64,000 nucleotides of DNA from Tritrichomonas musculus. Lineage: Eukaryota > Parabasalia > Tritrichomonadida > Tritrichomonadidae. The notes beneath the pieces are model-generated. The model searched no databases and had not been told where the DNA came from. It saw nothing but the letters and a program-made list of their open reading frames with translations. The number at the start of each line of letters is the position of its first letter. Positions within the stretch are counted from its first letter, which is position 1. The stretch is from contig JAPFFF010000003.1 of assembly GCA_039105265.1 (NCBI GenBank), forward strand, positions 7,688,001-7,752,000. The letters are read 5' to 3'. This document shows, in pieces, positions 31,021 through 41,900 of the stretch. A program made the translations under genes and the position numbers.

Positions 31021-31870
31021 TGGCAATTATTTTCTGTGAAAATATTGTTATAATTTACATTTTCAACAATATCAATATCTACATTTTGATTATATGTGAT
31101 ATACGGGACTGATTTTGAGCTTAATTCATAATAAATTCCAACTTCAAGAATTTAGTCAATTTTTGTGGACTTTTTCAATTTTTTTTGAATTTTTTCTTTT
31201 GAAACCATGTAAATTAGCAGTATTCATTGGATAATAATCAATAACTTTTTTATTTTGCTTGTCACTATCCTTTTTATTAGTCATAATTGCATCAAATTTA
31301 GCTTTCATATGGTACTCATATTTAAAACGTTATACGTAAAATAAAACATTACAAAGTTTTCAATTTTTTCAACAATTTTTTTTTTTTTTTGAAATACTTA
31401 TCGCCCCCGATACTTATTGACCCCGGAGGTTAAGGTCAATATTGACCTGAGTTAATTATTTTTTTGGTATTATTCCATTCAATATTTGCCAATGATTGCC
31501 TTTCAGCTGAAAGAATGTTATCTAATGATCATTTTTGGTAATATTCTGAGATAAATGCTGGCTTGAGTGCATTTTCGTCGTCAAATGAATGCAAATTTAT
31601 TCCATATAATTTTTCAATTTCATGATGATTAAGTGTATTGCAAATTAATGCTTCTTGTGTAATTGAAGCTTGTAGAGCAGCTCTAGGATTATCAATGAAA
31701 TCGAAAATTTTTACAGCCTATTGTTTTCCATCTTTTTTAGTCTTAAAACAAACATTATTATTCAAAGCAGTATAAGCAGCTCCCAACGATCCTCCTCCAA
31801 TTTTAGTATCATTTAATTCATAGTCATCCAACTCGATGAAAAGGGATTGAACATAATTATCAAAAGATTT
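31021..31870 (-). pseudogene. Decayed kinase-like gene, unit C copy
   Basis: Same organisation as 22800-23690: kinase N-lobe remnant at about 31459-31870, G+C-rich motif, then coding-like scraps to 31021 (DIDIVENVNYNNIF, YYPMNTANLHGF). It begins exactly where the PA200/Blm10-like ORF of unit B is cut, which marks the unit boundary. Confidence 0.7.
31393..31447. repeat. G+C-rich palindromic motif, unit C (full length)
   Basis: ATACTTATCGCCCCCGATAC, then TTATTGACCCCGGAGG and the 14-base palindrome GGTCAATATTGACC at 31434-31447. A T-tract of about 16 bases precedes it. It interrupts the decayed kinase-like gene. Confidence 0.8.
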
Positions 31871-32185
31871 CGAGTTAAAATTTTATATTTATCTCAAAAA
31901 GTTAAACTTAAGAAAAAACGAGTCATTTTTTATATTAGATAAATTACAGCAAGATTCTTGCATTTATAAAACGAGTAATTTTCAATGCATTCAAGTTTTT
32001 TGGTAGTGCCAATAAATTACCGCAAGATTCAAGTTTTTTTGGTAGTGAACAATTTCTTGTAACAACTTTATGAGAGCTGTGCACTCAAAAAGTGTATGCA
32101 GATTCTTTAAAACCAGAAATGAATACACATTTTCAGTTTTTTTTCATTGGTGTTATTTCAGTCAATTTAAATGATGAATAAATAT

Positions 32186-32521
32186 TTAGTTGAAAAGATC
32201 ATCAAAACCTCCTCCAAGTTCTAATGTTTCTTCTTCTTCCTTCTTGTTGTTCTTGTTGTTCTTTGAGTCTTCTTGATCAGCTTCATGTGATGTTGTTTGT
32301 TGATCTGTTCCTGATGATGATCCGTTTGAAACAACTGAGAGTTTTGATTTACCATCTTCAATGACTTCGTTTATATTTTTGCCTGTTAGTTTGTTGATGA
32401 TTTCTTCTCCTTTTTTATGATCAAATTCAATTCCAACACTTTCAATTATTCTTTGTAAATCTTCAATTGTTGGATTCTCTTTCACTAATTTAGCGAGCAT
32501 GTAAGCTGCGATGTACTTCAT
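32186..32521 (-). CDS. 60S acidic ribosomal protein P2 (unit C)
   Basis: 111 residues, intact. Units C and D share two changes from A and B: Val for Gly at residue 12 (AKLVKENP) and Gly for Ala at about residue 38 (HKKGEEII). The Gly-to-Val change is at the turn after the first helix, a position often Gly in P2 proteins, so function may be slightly altered. The tail GGGFDDLFN is conserved. Hinge length matches unit A. Confidence 0.9.
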   Translation of the reverse strand: MKYIAAYMLAKLVKENPTIEDLQRIIESVGIEFDHKKGEEIINKLTGKNINEVIEDGKSKLSVVSNGSSSGTDQQTTSHEADQEDSKNNKNNKKEEEETLELGGGFDDLFN

Positions 32522-32787
32522 CTTTTAAAAAATGATATAAAAATATAATGAAATTTCTTTTGATTTTGTGTTGATTTTGATTTTTGATTAATGTCAAAGT
32601 TTGATCAAATTTTTGTATTGAAAATTGTGACATTTGAACTGATTTAAAAATGATTTACTTCAAATGTTTAGATATTTTAAATATTCAGATTTTTTTTAAA
32701 TCGTTAAATAATCAAATAATTTTGAAATCTAAAAGCAATTCTTTAAAATAATTGAACATTTTTATTTTAAATCAAAACACAAAAAAA

Positions 32788-32859
32788 TGGGTAGACCGTG
32801 AATCGAACACGGACATTTTGCACCACAGGCAAATGTGCTAACCTTTACACCATCAACCC
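32788..32859 (-). tRNA. tRNA-His (GTG), unit C
   Basis: Same sequence as in units A and B, with the shared U-U acceptor mismatch. Confidence 0.93.
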
Positions 32860-33139
32860 TTTCTATCTATATTGTTTTAATTAGTATTTATGAAAAATAT
32901 CTCGGGTAATAATCAAATGTAACTGAGTGTAGCATTGCATCTTGTAACTGAAATAGGAAATCTTAAAATAATAAACTTTTTTTTGGAAAGAAAGAGATTG
33001 ACATGAAAAAGACCCATGTACTATTCTGAAAATCATAAAATTAGGCAATTTTTTTCAAGATGATTTTCTAATTCTTTTCAAATAACTATTAATACAAATT
33101 AATTAATTACTCTTCATATTCTAATTATTAATATTTCTT

Positions 33140-33320
33140 TTTTAGTCCCAATTGAAGGTGAAAGATTACATTTTAACTGGAAATCTTGATAAAAAAGCAC
33201 ATCATATTGAATCATGCAGTTTTTCTTCAGATGTAAATGGTGCAATGAACAAAAATGTCAAGAAAATTGATTAAAGATTGGAAGTTTTTGATTATGAAGA
33301 TGTGAAAATAAATAAGGAAT
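33140..33320 (+). pseudogene. coding-like fragment, unidentified (unit C)
   Basis: Copy of the unit A fragment at 25264-25482, shortened at its 3' end as in unit B. Confidence 0.4.
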
Positions 33321-33434
33321 CATGAAATAAAAGAAAAAAAGCATATAATATAAATAATAATCAATGAAAATAAAAATTATATATATAAATCACTTTCCAC
33401 AATATATTTATCATCATTAGATTAACAAATGTAA

Positions 33435-33507
33435 TTCTCCCTGGTCTAGTGGTTATGACAGCAGACTGTTACTCTGTGTATCGTGTGTTCGAATCACACG
33501 GGAGGAG
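33435..33507 (+). tRNA. tRNA-Asn (GTT), unit C
   Basis: Same 73-base sequence as the other Asn copies. Confidence 0.94.
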
Positions 33508-33690
33508 TTTTTTTGAATATTTTTTAATACTTTTTAGAATTTTATTTCAAAAAATTACAGAACAATATATGCAATAGTTTTAAAAGAATAAGAAACAGTT
33601 CTTGTTAATAATTAACAAAAAAAAAAAAAAAAAAAAAAAAGTTAAAAACACATGATAATTTAATGAGGTCGTTGTATTTTCTATAATTTC

Positions 33691-33864
33691 ATCTGAATAA
33701 GAAAGACGTGAAACTTGAGGTGAAATAAAGTCTGCATAGATGTTATTCATTTTGATTTCTTGTCGATAACCAAAATAAATTTAAACACATTTCCTTCTTT
33801 GAATGATTTTTGGAACAATTTTTTCCAACCCAGATGAAGAAAGAATAATTGTTTTTGTTTCCAT
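33691..33864 (-). pseudogene. 5' fragment of BTB/F5-8C gene, unit C
   Basis: Same fragment as in units A and B. The METK start is recognisable here, but indels around the VPNAFKEGN segment break the frame. Confidence 0.75.
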
Positions 33865-33920
33865 TAATGTAAATGACCAATTTATTATTCAAAAAAAAAA
33901 AAAAAAAAAAAATCAAAAAA

Positions 33921-34000
33921 TGGTTGCTGTGGGGTTCGAACCCACGCCCTCTCGGACCAGTGCCTTAAACTGGCGCCTTAGACCACTCGGCCAAACAACC
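33921..34000 (-). tRNA. tRNA-Leu (AAG), unit C
   Basis: Same 80-base sequence as the parent copy at 18186-18265. Confidence 0.95.
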
Positions 34001-34196
34001 TTATGCTAAAATATCTATATTGTTTTAATTAGTATTTATGAAAATAATAAAAAATCTTTCATATTTGAATGGCGTAAAGTATTTATTCTTTAAAAATTTT
34101 TATTCACTTTCGGTCTTTAAAAAAAAGACATTCAATTTTTTGATAGCTCATAGAATTATTTCAAAATGAAATTCAAATTTGAATTTTGTAAAATTA

Positions 34197-35741
34197 TTAG
34201 CATATATAACTTGGTGCGAAAATTCCCAAGCATTGTATAATTAAATCTTCTACTTCATTCAAAACATGATCGACATGGCGCCTGGTGAATCTTTTTGACA
34301 CACTTTTGAAGAATTCATAATTTGTTGATTTTTTAGAATTGCATTTTTCGCTCATCAAGTTGAAAGCTTTTGTCACTCGCTCATCACCTTGATCGAACAA
34401 AAACGAATTCAAAATTATTGAAGCAGCAATCATTACATCATCGTCTGCTGCTTCATTGCAAGAATCATAAAGATCTTTATGATTCTTTCTAATTTCGAAA
34501 ATTCCGAGGATTTTTGCAATCATCAATCTGAGTTCATTTCCCAAGTTCTTCATTTGGGCGAAGTTTGCGTAGTTCAAGAGAATTTCTTCGTATTTCGGGT
34601 AGTCAGTCTTTGGAATATTGAAGATGTTTCTCTCAATCACATTGTCGACGTTCATAAGCAAAGCAACTTGCATTGGCAGTGACAAATTCATCATTTCCTT
34701 GATCAACAAAGTGATGAAATTTAACTCGATTTCTGTGTTTGTGTGGAAAATCCTGCTTTCAATTAAGAGCCCAGTTGAAGCGAGGAACAATTCTTCTTCA
34801 TTAACATTCGTTGAATTTAAGAGACTCAGAATTTTATGGATGTGTTTCATGAAGAGTGGGAAAATAGAGATGCAAGCATCATAGGAAGAGATCTCGAAAA
34901 ACACAAGAGAAAAAGACAAAGCATGAATGAAGTTCTTCTTCATGATGCTGTTGTCATCTTCAATCTTCAAACTAAGAAATTTGTCAAAAACATCCAGAAC
35001 TGAATTCATTTTCAATTCGATTTCGTTTGAATAAAGAGGCGACTTTTTATCTAAAAATGAACAAGATGAAAACAAACAGAAAAAGAGTTTCATCATGTTT
35101 TCTACTTCATTTAAGCTGTATTCACTCAAATTGCACATGAATGAATTGAAATATTTATCAATGAAAACGTCAATTGAATTGAAAAAGCGGAACGGCACCA
35201 TTTTAATTTGAGTCGAAAAATTCGAAATCAATGAACGACTGTAGAAAGGAAGACCTGGCTTTTCAGATGAAAGGCAATAGAGCACTTTAAGGAATAGAGC
35301 AAAATATTTTGGAGCTGAGTAAAAATTGGAGGCAGTGATAATGATTTGTGCTGAATCAGCTATTTTTGGATTCGATGAAAAAATGCAGAAAACAGGAAGA
35401 GCAACACGTTTGATGAAATCAATTTTATCTTCTTTCTTCCAATAAGAGGCCTGTGCTGTGTAAGCTGAAATTAGACCAATCAAAACAGAAGAGACAACAA
35501 TTGAGTTGTTTGAATAGAATTCAGAAATAAACTTGATACAGACTCTTTGGATTTCTTTGGTGCTGTAAGGGCCAATTAATTTTGAATAATTACTCCATAG
35601 TCTTTGATAATTAATATTGTTCGATATTTCCTTTTCATCAATTGAATTCAAAGTTGATACTAACAAATTTTCAATGTTCTGAATAAGAGATTGATCGTTG
35701 ATGAATTCCATTTTAATGTTGTAATAATGATCTTGGAACAT
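34197..35741 (-). pseudogene. PA200/Blm10-like C-terminal ORF copy, unit C
   Basis: 514 codons from ATG, intact and almost identical to the unit B copy and to the parent C-terminus. One visible difference from unit B is Thr for Ala near the front (LLVST against LLVSA). The same cut at the front (FFMFQDHYY) shows that B and C arose by duplication after the piece was truncated. Confidence 0.8.
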
Positions 35742-35750
35742 AAAGAAGCT

Positions 35751-36600
35751 TGGCAATTATTTTCTGTGAAAATATTGTTATAATTTACATTTTCAACAAT
35801 ATCAATATCTACATTTTGATTATATGTGATATACGGGACTGATTTTGAGCTTAATTCATAATAAATTCCAACTTCAAGAATTTAGTCAATTTTTGTGGAC
35901 TTTTTCAATTTTTTTTGAATTTTTTCTTTTGAAACCATGTAAATTAGCAGTATTCATTGGATAATAATCAATAACTTTTTTATTTTGCTTGTCACTATCC
36001 TTTTTATTAGTCATAATTGCATCAAATTTAGCTTTCATATGGTACTCATATTTAAAACGTTATACGTAAAATAAAACATTACAAAGTTTTCAATTTTTTC
36101 AACAATTTTTTTTTTTTTTTTGAAATACTTATCGCCCCCGATACTTATTGACCCCGGAGGTTAAGGTCAATATTGACCTGAGTTAATTATTTTTTTGGTA
36201 TTATTCCATTCAATATTTGCCAATGATTGCCTTTCAGCTGAAAGAATGTTATCTAATGATCATTTTTGGTAATATTCTGAGATAAATGCTGGCTTGAGTG
36301 CATTTTCGTCGTCAAATGAATGCAAATTTATTCCATATAATTTTTCAATTTCATGATGATTAAGTGTATTGCAAATTAATGCTTCTTGTGTAATTGAAGC
36401 TTGTAGAGCAGCTCTAGGATTATCAATGAAATCGAAAATTTTTACAGCCTATTGTTTTCCATCTTTTTTAGTCTTAAAACAAACATTATTATTCAAAGCA
36501 GTATAAGCAGCTCCCAACGATCCTCCTCCAATTTTAGTATCATTTAATTCATAGTCATCCAACTCGATGAAAAGGGATTGAACATAATTATCAAAAGATT
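35751..36600 (-). pseudogene. Decayed kinase-like gene, unit D copy
   Basis: Practically identical to the unit C copy; kinase N-lobe remnant at about 36192-36600, then the motif, then coding-like scraps. Confidence 0.7.
36124..36178. repeat. G+C-rich palindromic motif, unit D (full length)
   Basis: Same block as 31393-31447, with the perfect palindrome GGTCAATATTGACC at 36165-36178. Confidence 0.8.
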
Positions 36601-36916
36601 TCGAGTTAAAATTTTATATTTATCTCAAAAAGTTAAACTTAAGAAAAAACGAGTCATTTTTTATATTAGATAAATTACAGCAAGATTCTTGCATTTATAA
36701 AACGAGTAATTTTCAATGCATTCAAGTTTTTTGGTAGTGCCAATAAATTACCGCAAGATTCAAGTTTTTTTGGTAGTGAACAATTTCTTGTAACAACTTT
36801 ATGAGAGCTGTGCACTCAAAAAGTGTATGCAGATTCTTTAAAACCAGAAATGAATACACATTTTCAGTTTTTTTTCATTGGTGTTATTTCAGTCAATTTA
36901 AATGATGAATAAATAT

Positions 36917-37261
36917 TTAGTTGAAAAGATCATCAAAACCTCCTCCAAGTTCTAATGTTTCTTCTTCTTCTTCCTTCTTCTTGTTCTTGTTCTTGTTGTT
37001 CTTTGAGTCTTCTTGATCAGCTTCATGTGATGTTGTTTGTTGATCTGTTCCTGATGATGATCCGTTTGAAACAACTGAGAGTTTTGATTTACCATCTTCA
37101 ATGACTTCGTTTATATTTTTGCCTGTTAGTTTGTTGATGATTTCTTCTCCTTTTTTATGATCAAATTCAATTCCAACACTTTCAATTATTCTTTGTAAAT
37201 CTTCAATTGTTGGATTCTCTTTCACTAATTTAGCGAGCATGTAAGCTGCGATGTACTTCAT
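36917..37261 (-). CDS. 60S acidic ribosomal protein P2 (unit D)
   Basis: 114 residues, intact. It combines the Val12 and Gly38 changes of unit C with the longer hinge of unit B (NKNKKKEEEEE). This mosaic shows either repeated slippage in the hinge or exchange of sequence between units (gene conversion). Confidence 0.9.
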   Translation of the reverse strand: MKYIAAYMLAKLVKENPTIEDLQRIIESVGIEFDHKKGEEIINKLTGKNINEVIEDGKSKLSVVSNGSSSGTDQQTTSHEADQEDSKNNKNKNKKKEEEEETLELGGGFDDLFN

Positions 37262-37527
37262 CTTTTAAAAAATGATATAAAAATATAATGAAATTTCTTT
37301 TGATTTTGTGTTGATTTTGATTTTTGATTAATGTCAAAGTTTGATCAAATTTTTGTATTGAAAATTGTGACATTTGAACTGATTTAAAAATGATTTACTT
37401 CAAATGTTTAGATATTTTAAATATTCAGATTTTTTTTAAATCGTTAAATAATCAAATAATTTTGAAATCTAAAAGCAATTCTTTAAAATAATTGAACATT
37501 TTTATTTTAAATCAAAACACAAAAAAA

Positions 37528-37599
37528 TGGGTAGACCGTGAATCGAACACGGACATTTTGCACCACAGGCAAATGTGCTAACCTTTACACCATCAACCC
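37528..37599 (-). tRNA. tRNA-His (GTG), unit D
   Basis: Same sequence as the other three His copies. Confidence 0.93.
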
Positions 37600-37879
37600 T
37601 TTCTATCTATATTGTTTTAATTAGTATTTATGAAAAATATCTCGGGTAATAATCAAATGTAACTGAATGTAGCATTGCATCTTGTAACTGAAATAGGAAA
37701 TCTTAAAATAATAAACTTTTTTTTGGAAAGAAAGAGATTGACATGAAAAAGACCCATGTACTATTCTGAAAATCATAAAATTAGGCAATTTTTTTCAAGA
37801 TGATTTTCTAATTCTTTTCAAATAACTATTAATACAAATTAATTAATTACTCTTCATATTCTAATTATTAATATTTCTT

Positions 37880-38060
37880 TTTTAGTCCCAATTGAAGGTG
37901 AAAGATTACATTTTAACTGGAAATCTTGATAAAAAAGCACATCATATTGAATCATGCAGTTTTTCTTCAGATGTAAATGGTGCAATGAACAAAAATGTCA
38001 AGAAAATTGATTAAAGATTGGAAGTTTTTGATTATGAAGATGTGAAAATAAATAAGGAAT
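37880..38060 (+). pseudogene. coding-like fragment, unidentified (unit D)
   Basis: Copy of the fragment in unit C at 33140-33320. Confidence 0.4.
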
Positions 38061-38174
38061 CATGAAATAAAAGAAAAAAAGCATATAATATAAATAATAA
38101 TCAATGAAAATAAAAATTATATATATAAATCACTTTCCACAATATATTTATCATCATTAGATTAACAAATGTAA

Positions 38175-38247
38175 TTCTCCCTGGTCTAGTGGTTATGACA
38201 GCAGACTGTTACTCTGTGTATCGTGTGTTCGAATCACACGGGAGGAG
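38175..38247 (+). tRNA. tRNA-Asn (GTT), unit D
   Basis: Same 73-base sequence as the other Asn copies. Confidence 0.94.
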
Positions 38248-38430
38248 TTTTTTTGAATATTTTTTAATACTTTTTAGAATTTTATTTCAAAAAATTACAG
38301 AACAATATATGCAATAGTTTTAAAAGAATAAGAAACAGTTCTTGTTAATAATTAACAAAAAAAAAAAAAAAAAAAAAAAAGTTAAAAACACATGATAATT
38401 TAATGAGGTCGTTGTATTTTCTATAATTTC

Positions 38431-38604
38431 ATCTGAATAAGAAAGACGTGAAACTTGAGGTGAAATAAAGTCTGCATAGATGTTATTCATTTTGATTTCT
38501 TGTCGATAACCAAAATAAATTTAAACACATTTCCTTCTTTGAATGATTTTTGGAACAATTTTTTCCAACCCAGATGAAGAAAGAATAATTGTTTTTGTTT
38601 CCAT
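38431..38604 (-). pseudogene. 5' fragment of BTB/F5-8C gene, unit D
   Basis: Copy of the fragment in unit C, with the same frame-breaking indels. Confidence 0.75.
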
Positions 38605-38659
38605 TAATGTAAATGACCAATTTATTATTCAAAAAAAAAAAAAAAAAAAAATCAAAAAA

Positions 38660-38739
38660 TGGTTGCTGTGGGGTTCGAACCCACGCCCTCTCGGACCAGT
38701 GCCTTAAACTGGCGCCTTAGACCACTCGGCCAAACAACC
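38660..38739 (-). tRNA. tRNA-Leu (AAG), unit D
   Basis: Same 80-base sequence as the parent copy; it lies downstream of the full-length PA200/Blm10-like gene. Confidence 0.95.
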
Positions 38740-38935
38740 TTATGCTAAAATATCTATATTGTTTTAATTAGTATTTATGAAAATAATAAAAAATCTTTCA
38801 TATTTGAATGGCGTAAAGTATTTAGTCTTTAAAAATTTTTATTCACTTTCGGTCTTTAAAAAAAAGACATTCAATTTTTTGATAGCTCATAGAATTATTT
38901 CAAAATGAAATTCAAATTTGAATTTTGTAAAATTA

Positions 38936-41900
38936 TTAGCATATATAACTTGGTGCGAAAATTCCCAAGCATTGTATAATTAAATCTTCTACTTCATTCA
39001 AAACATGATCGACATGGCGCCTGGTGAATCTTTTTGACACACTTTTGAAGAATTCATAATTTGTTGATTTTTTAGAATTGCATTTTTCGCTCATCAAGTT
39101 GAAAGCTTTTGTCACTCGCTCATCACCTTGATCGAACAAAAACGAATTCAAAATTATTGAAGCAGCAATCATTACATCATCGTCTGCTGCTTCATTGCAA
39201 GAATCATAAAGATCTTTATGATTCTTTCTAATTTCGAAAATTCCGAGGATTTTTGCAATCATCAATCTGAGTTCATTTCCCAAGTTCTTCATTTGGGCGA
39301 AGTTTGCGTAGTTCAAGAGAATTTCTTCGTATTTCGGGTAGTCAGTCTTTGGAATATTGAAGATGTTTCTCTCAATCACATTGTCGACGTTCATAAGCAA
39401 AGCAACTTGCATTGGCAGTGACAAATTCATCATTTCCTTGATCAACAAAGTGATGAAATTTAACTCGATTTCTGTGTTTGTGTGGAAAATCCTGCTTTCA
39501 ATTAAGAGCCCAGTTGAAGCGAGGAACAATTCTTCTTCATTAACATTCGTTGAATTTAAGAGACTCAGAATTTTATGGATGTGTTTCATGAAGAGTGGGA
39601 AAATAGAGATGCAAGCATCATAGGAAGAGATCTCGAAAAACACAAGAGAAAAAGACAAAGCATGAATGAAGTTCTTCTTCATGATGCTGTTGTCATCTTC
39701 AATCTTCAAACTAAGAAATTTGTCAAAAACATCCAGAACTGAATTCATTTTCAATTCGATTTCGTTTGAATAAAGAGGCGACTTTTTATCTAAAAATGAA
39801 CAAGATGAAAACAAACAGAAAAAGAGTTTCATCATGTTTTCTACTTCATTTAAGCTGTATTCACTCAAATTGCACATGAATGAATTGAAATATTTATCAA
39901 TGAAAACGTCAATTGAATTGAAAAAGCGGAACGGCACCATTTTAATTTGAGTCGAAAAATTCGAAATCAATGAACGACTGTAGAAAGGAAGACCTGGCTT
40001 TTCAGATGAAAGGCAATAGAGCACTTTAAGGAATAGAGCAAAATATTTTGGAGCTGAGTAAAAATTGGAGGCAGTGATAATGATTTGTGCTGAATCAGCT
40101 ATTTTTGGATTCGATGAAAAAATGCAGAAAACAGGAAGAGCAACACGTTTGATGAAATCAATTTTATCTTCTTTCTTCCAATAAGAGGCCTGTGCTGTGT
40201 AAGCTGAAATTAGACCAATCAAAACAGAAGAGACAACAATTGAGTTGTTTGAATAGAATTCAGAAATAAACTTGATACAGACTCTTTGGATTTCTTTGGT
40301 GCTGTAAGGGCCAATTAATTTTGAATAATTACTCCATAGTCTTTGATAATTAATATTGTTCGATATTTCCTTTTCATCAATTGAATTCAAAGCTGATACT
40401 AACAAATTTTCAATGTTCTGAATAAGGAATTGATCGTTGATGAATTCCAGTTTAATTTTGTAATAATGATCTTGGAACATAAAGAAGCCATTGGACCTAT
40501 CAATTAGAAAATCAGAATCATAAATTTCATCATTTGCATCGGATTCAAATTCTATTTCAATGTTTTCAAACGATTCAAATATTTTTTTGACATCTTCGTT
40601 TGTATCTGTATCTTCAGTTTGTATTTCTGCTTCTTCTTCTTCTTCCTCTTCTTCAATTAGTTCTTCTCTTTGATTGCTCTTTACTTTTAGATTCAAAGGA
40701 AAATAGATTCCATTCTCCGGGAATTTAACTGAAACTTTATTCAAAAGATTTGGAAATGATGAAATATTTGGATACTTTGTTACATTCACTTTTGTTTTGG
40801 TGACTTTGGCTCTTCTATTTAGAATGCATGATAAACAAGCTTCAGCTAATTGAGAAATTTTCTCATCGAATTGCGTGATACTTTTCATGACATACTCAAC
40901 AACATTATCAGAGACCTCATAAACATGTTTCAAGCACTTGTAAATAATATGAATTAGGAAATTATTATAAGTACGGTTATTTGGATTCTTGTTCAAATAA
41001 TTCTCATCAACTTCATTTAATAAATCAACATATTCTTTTTTATTCGCTTTTGGCGAATTGGAAGGAAGCATTGAAACGCAAAATAAGCCGAAGAATTGGT
41101 TGAATGATTGTAATTTTTTTTTTTCTTGGAAATCAAAACTCAAGGCAATATTTAAAATTTTACAAGCAAGTTCTTCATTTATAATTGTTTGATAATTAAC
41201 AGCAGAAACAACTTGCAAAAAATTAGCAAATGACTCCATTTTATCTGAAGTGATTTTGCTAATAATATTAGCAAAAATTGAATTCAATAATGGTTTATAA
41301 TAAGGTTCTAAATAAACCAAAGTTGAATATGAAGCTTCAACTATACTTTCATAATTACTCAATAATAATTCAACAATAGTTGTTATTAACTCTCTCAAAT
41401 CATCAGTAATGTGAATCATTTGATGATTGATTCTGTTTTTATATATCTTATGCAGAATATCAGTAACTACAACTTTGTTATAAAATGCACTCGAATCATC
41501 AAAAGGAGTAAAATAATAATGAAATGAAGAATCCGAATTGTTAATCGTATTTGGTTCAGGTGCCAAATTTAAAAATAAATTGCTACATATTTTAGTAACA
41601 GTGCAAATTAAAACATCATGATCAGAGAAATCTTTCAGGATTCGAAGTGCACATTTTATAAACTTGTCTTTAATAGGATATGTTTTGATATAAAAAGATG
41701 GAATGTTATAAACTGGATCTCTATAAAATTCTTCAATTTCATCACCAAATGATCCTTCACTAAAATAATTGTTGTTGCCTAAATAAGATGAAAAAGGCTT
41801 CGCTATTTCTTTTAAAATTTCATTGATTTCATGTGGATCTGTCATCGTCAGAAGTTTATCAAAAATTGGATCAAAAAGTTCAAGCATTAAACTTGATGAA

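Larger units (their letters stand above)
22848..40489. repeat. Four-unit tandem array (ribosomal P2 + three tRNAs + PA200/Blm10-like 3' pieces)
   Basis: Unit A is about 22848-26795, B about 26796-31018, C about 31019-35748, D about 35749-40489. C and D are nearly identical with a period of 4730-4740 bases (31021 to 35751; 29467 to 34197 to 38936). Order in a full unit, left to right: decayed coding-like segment, G+C-rich motif, kinase-like fragment (-), P2 gene (-), tRNA-His (-), coding-like scrap (+), tRNA-Asn (+), BTB/F5-8C 5' fragment (-), tRNA-Leu (-), PA200/Blm10-like C-terminal ORF (-). At the A/B junction about 1.65 kb is missing: the PA200 piece breaks at a T-tract and joins the kinase fragment. 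Unit D runs into the complete PA200/Blm10-like gene, which marks the source of the 3' piece. Confidence 0.93.

Noticed and set aside
33803-34009. 68-codon plus-strand ORF across the tRNA-Leu of unit C
   Set aside because: It is the antisense of tRNA-Leu plus homopolymer; a common annotation artefact (GFEPTP-type peptides).
22848-40489. CRISPR array or integron-like structure
   Set aside because: Repeats are kilobase-sized eukaryotic segmental duplications with tRNA genes; no short repeat-spacer pattern.
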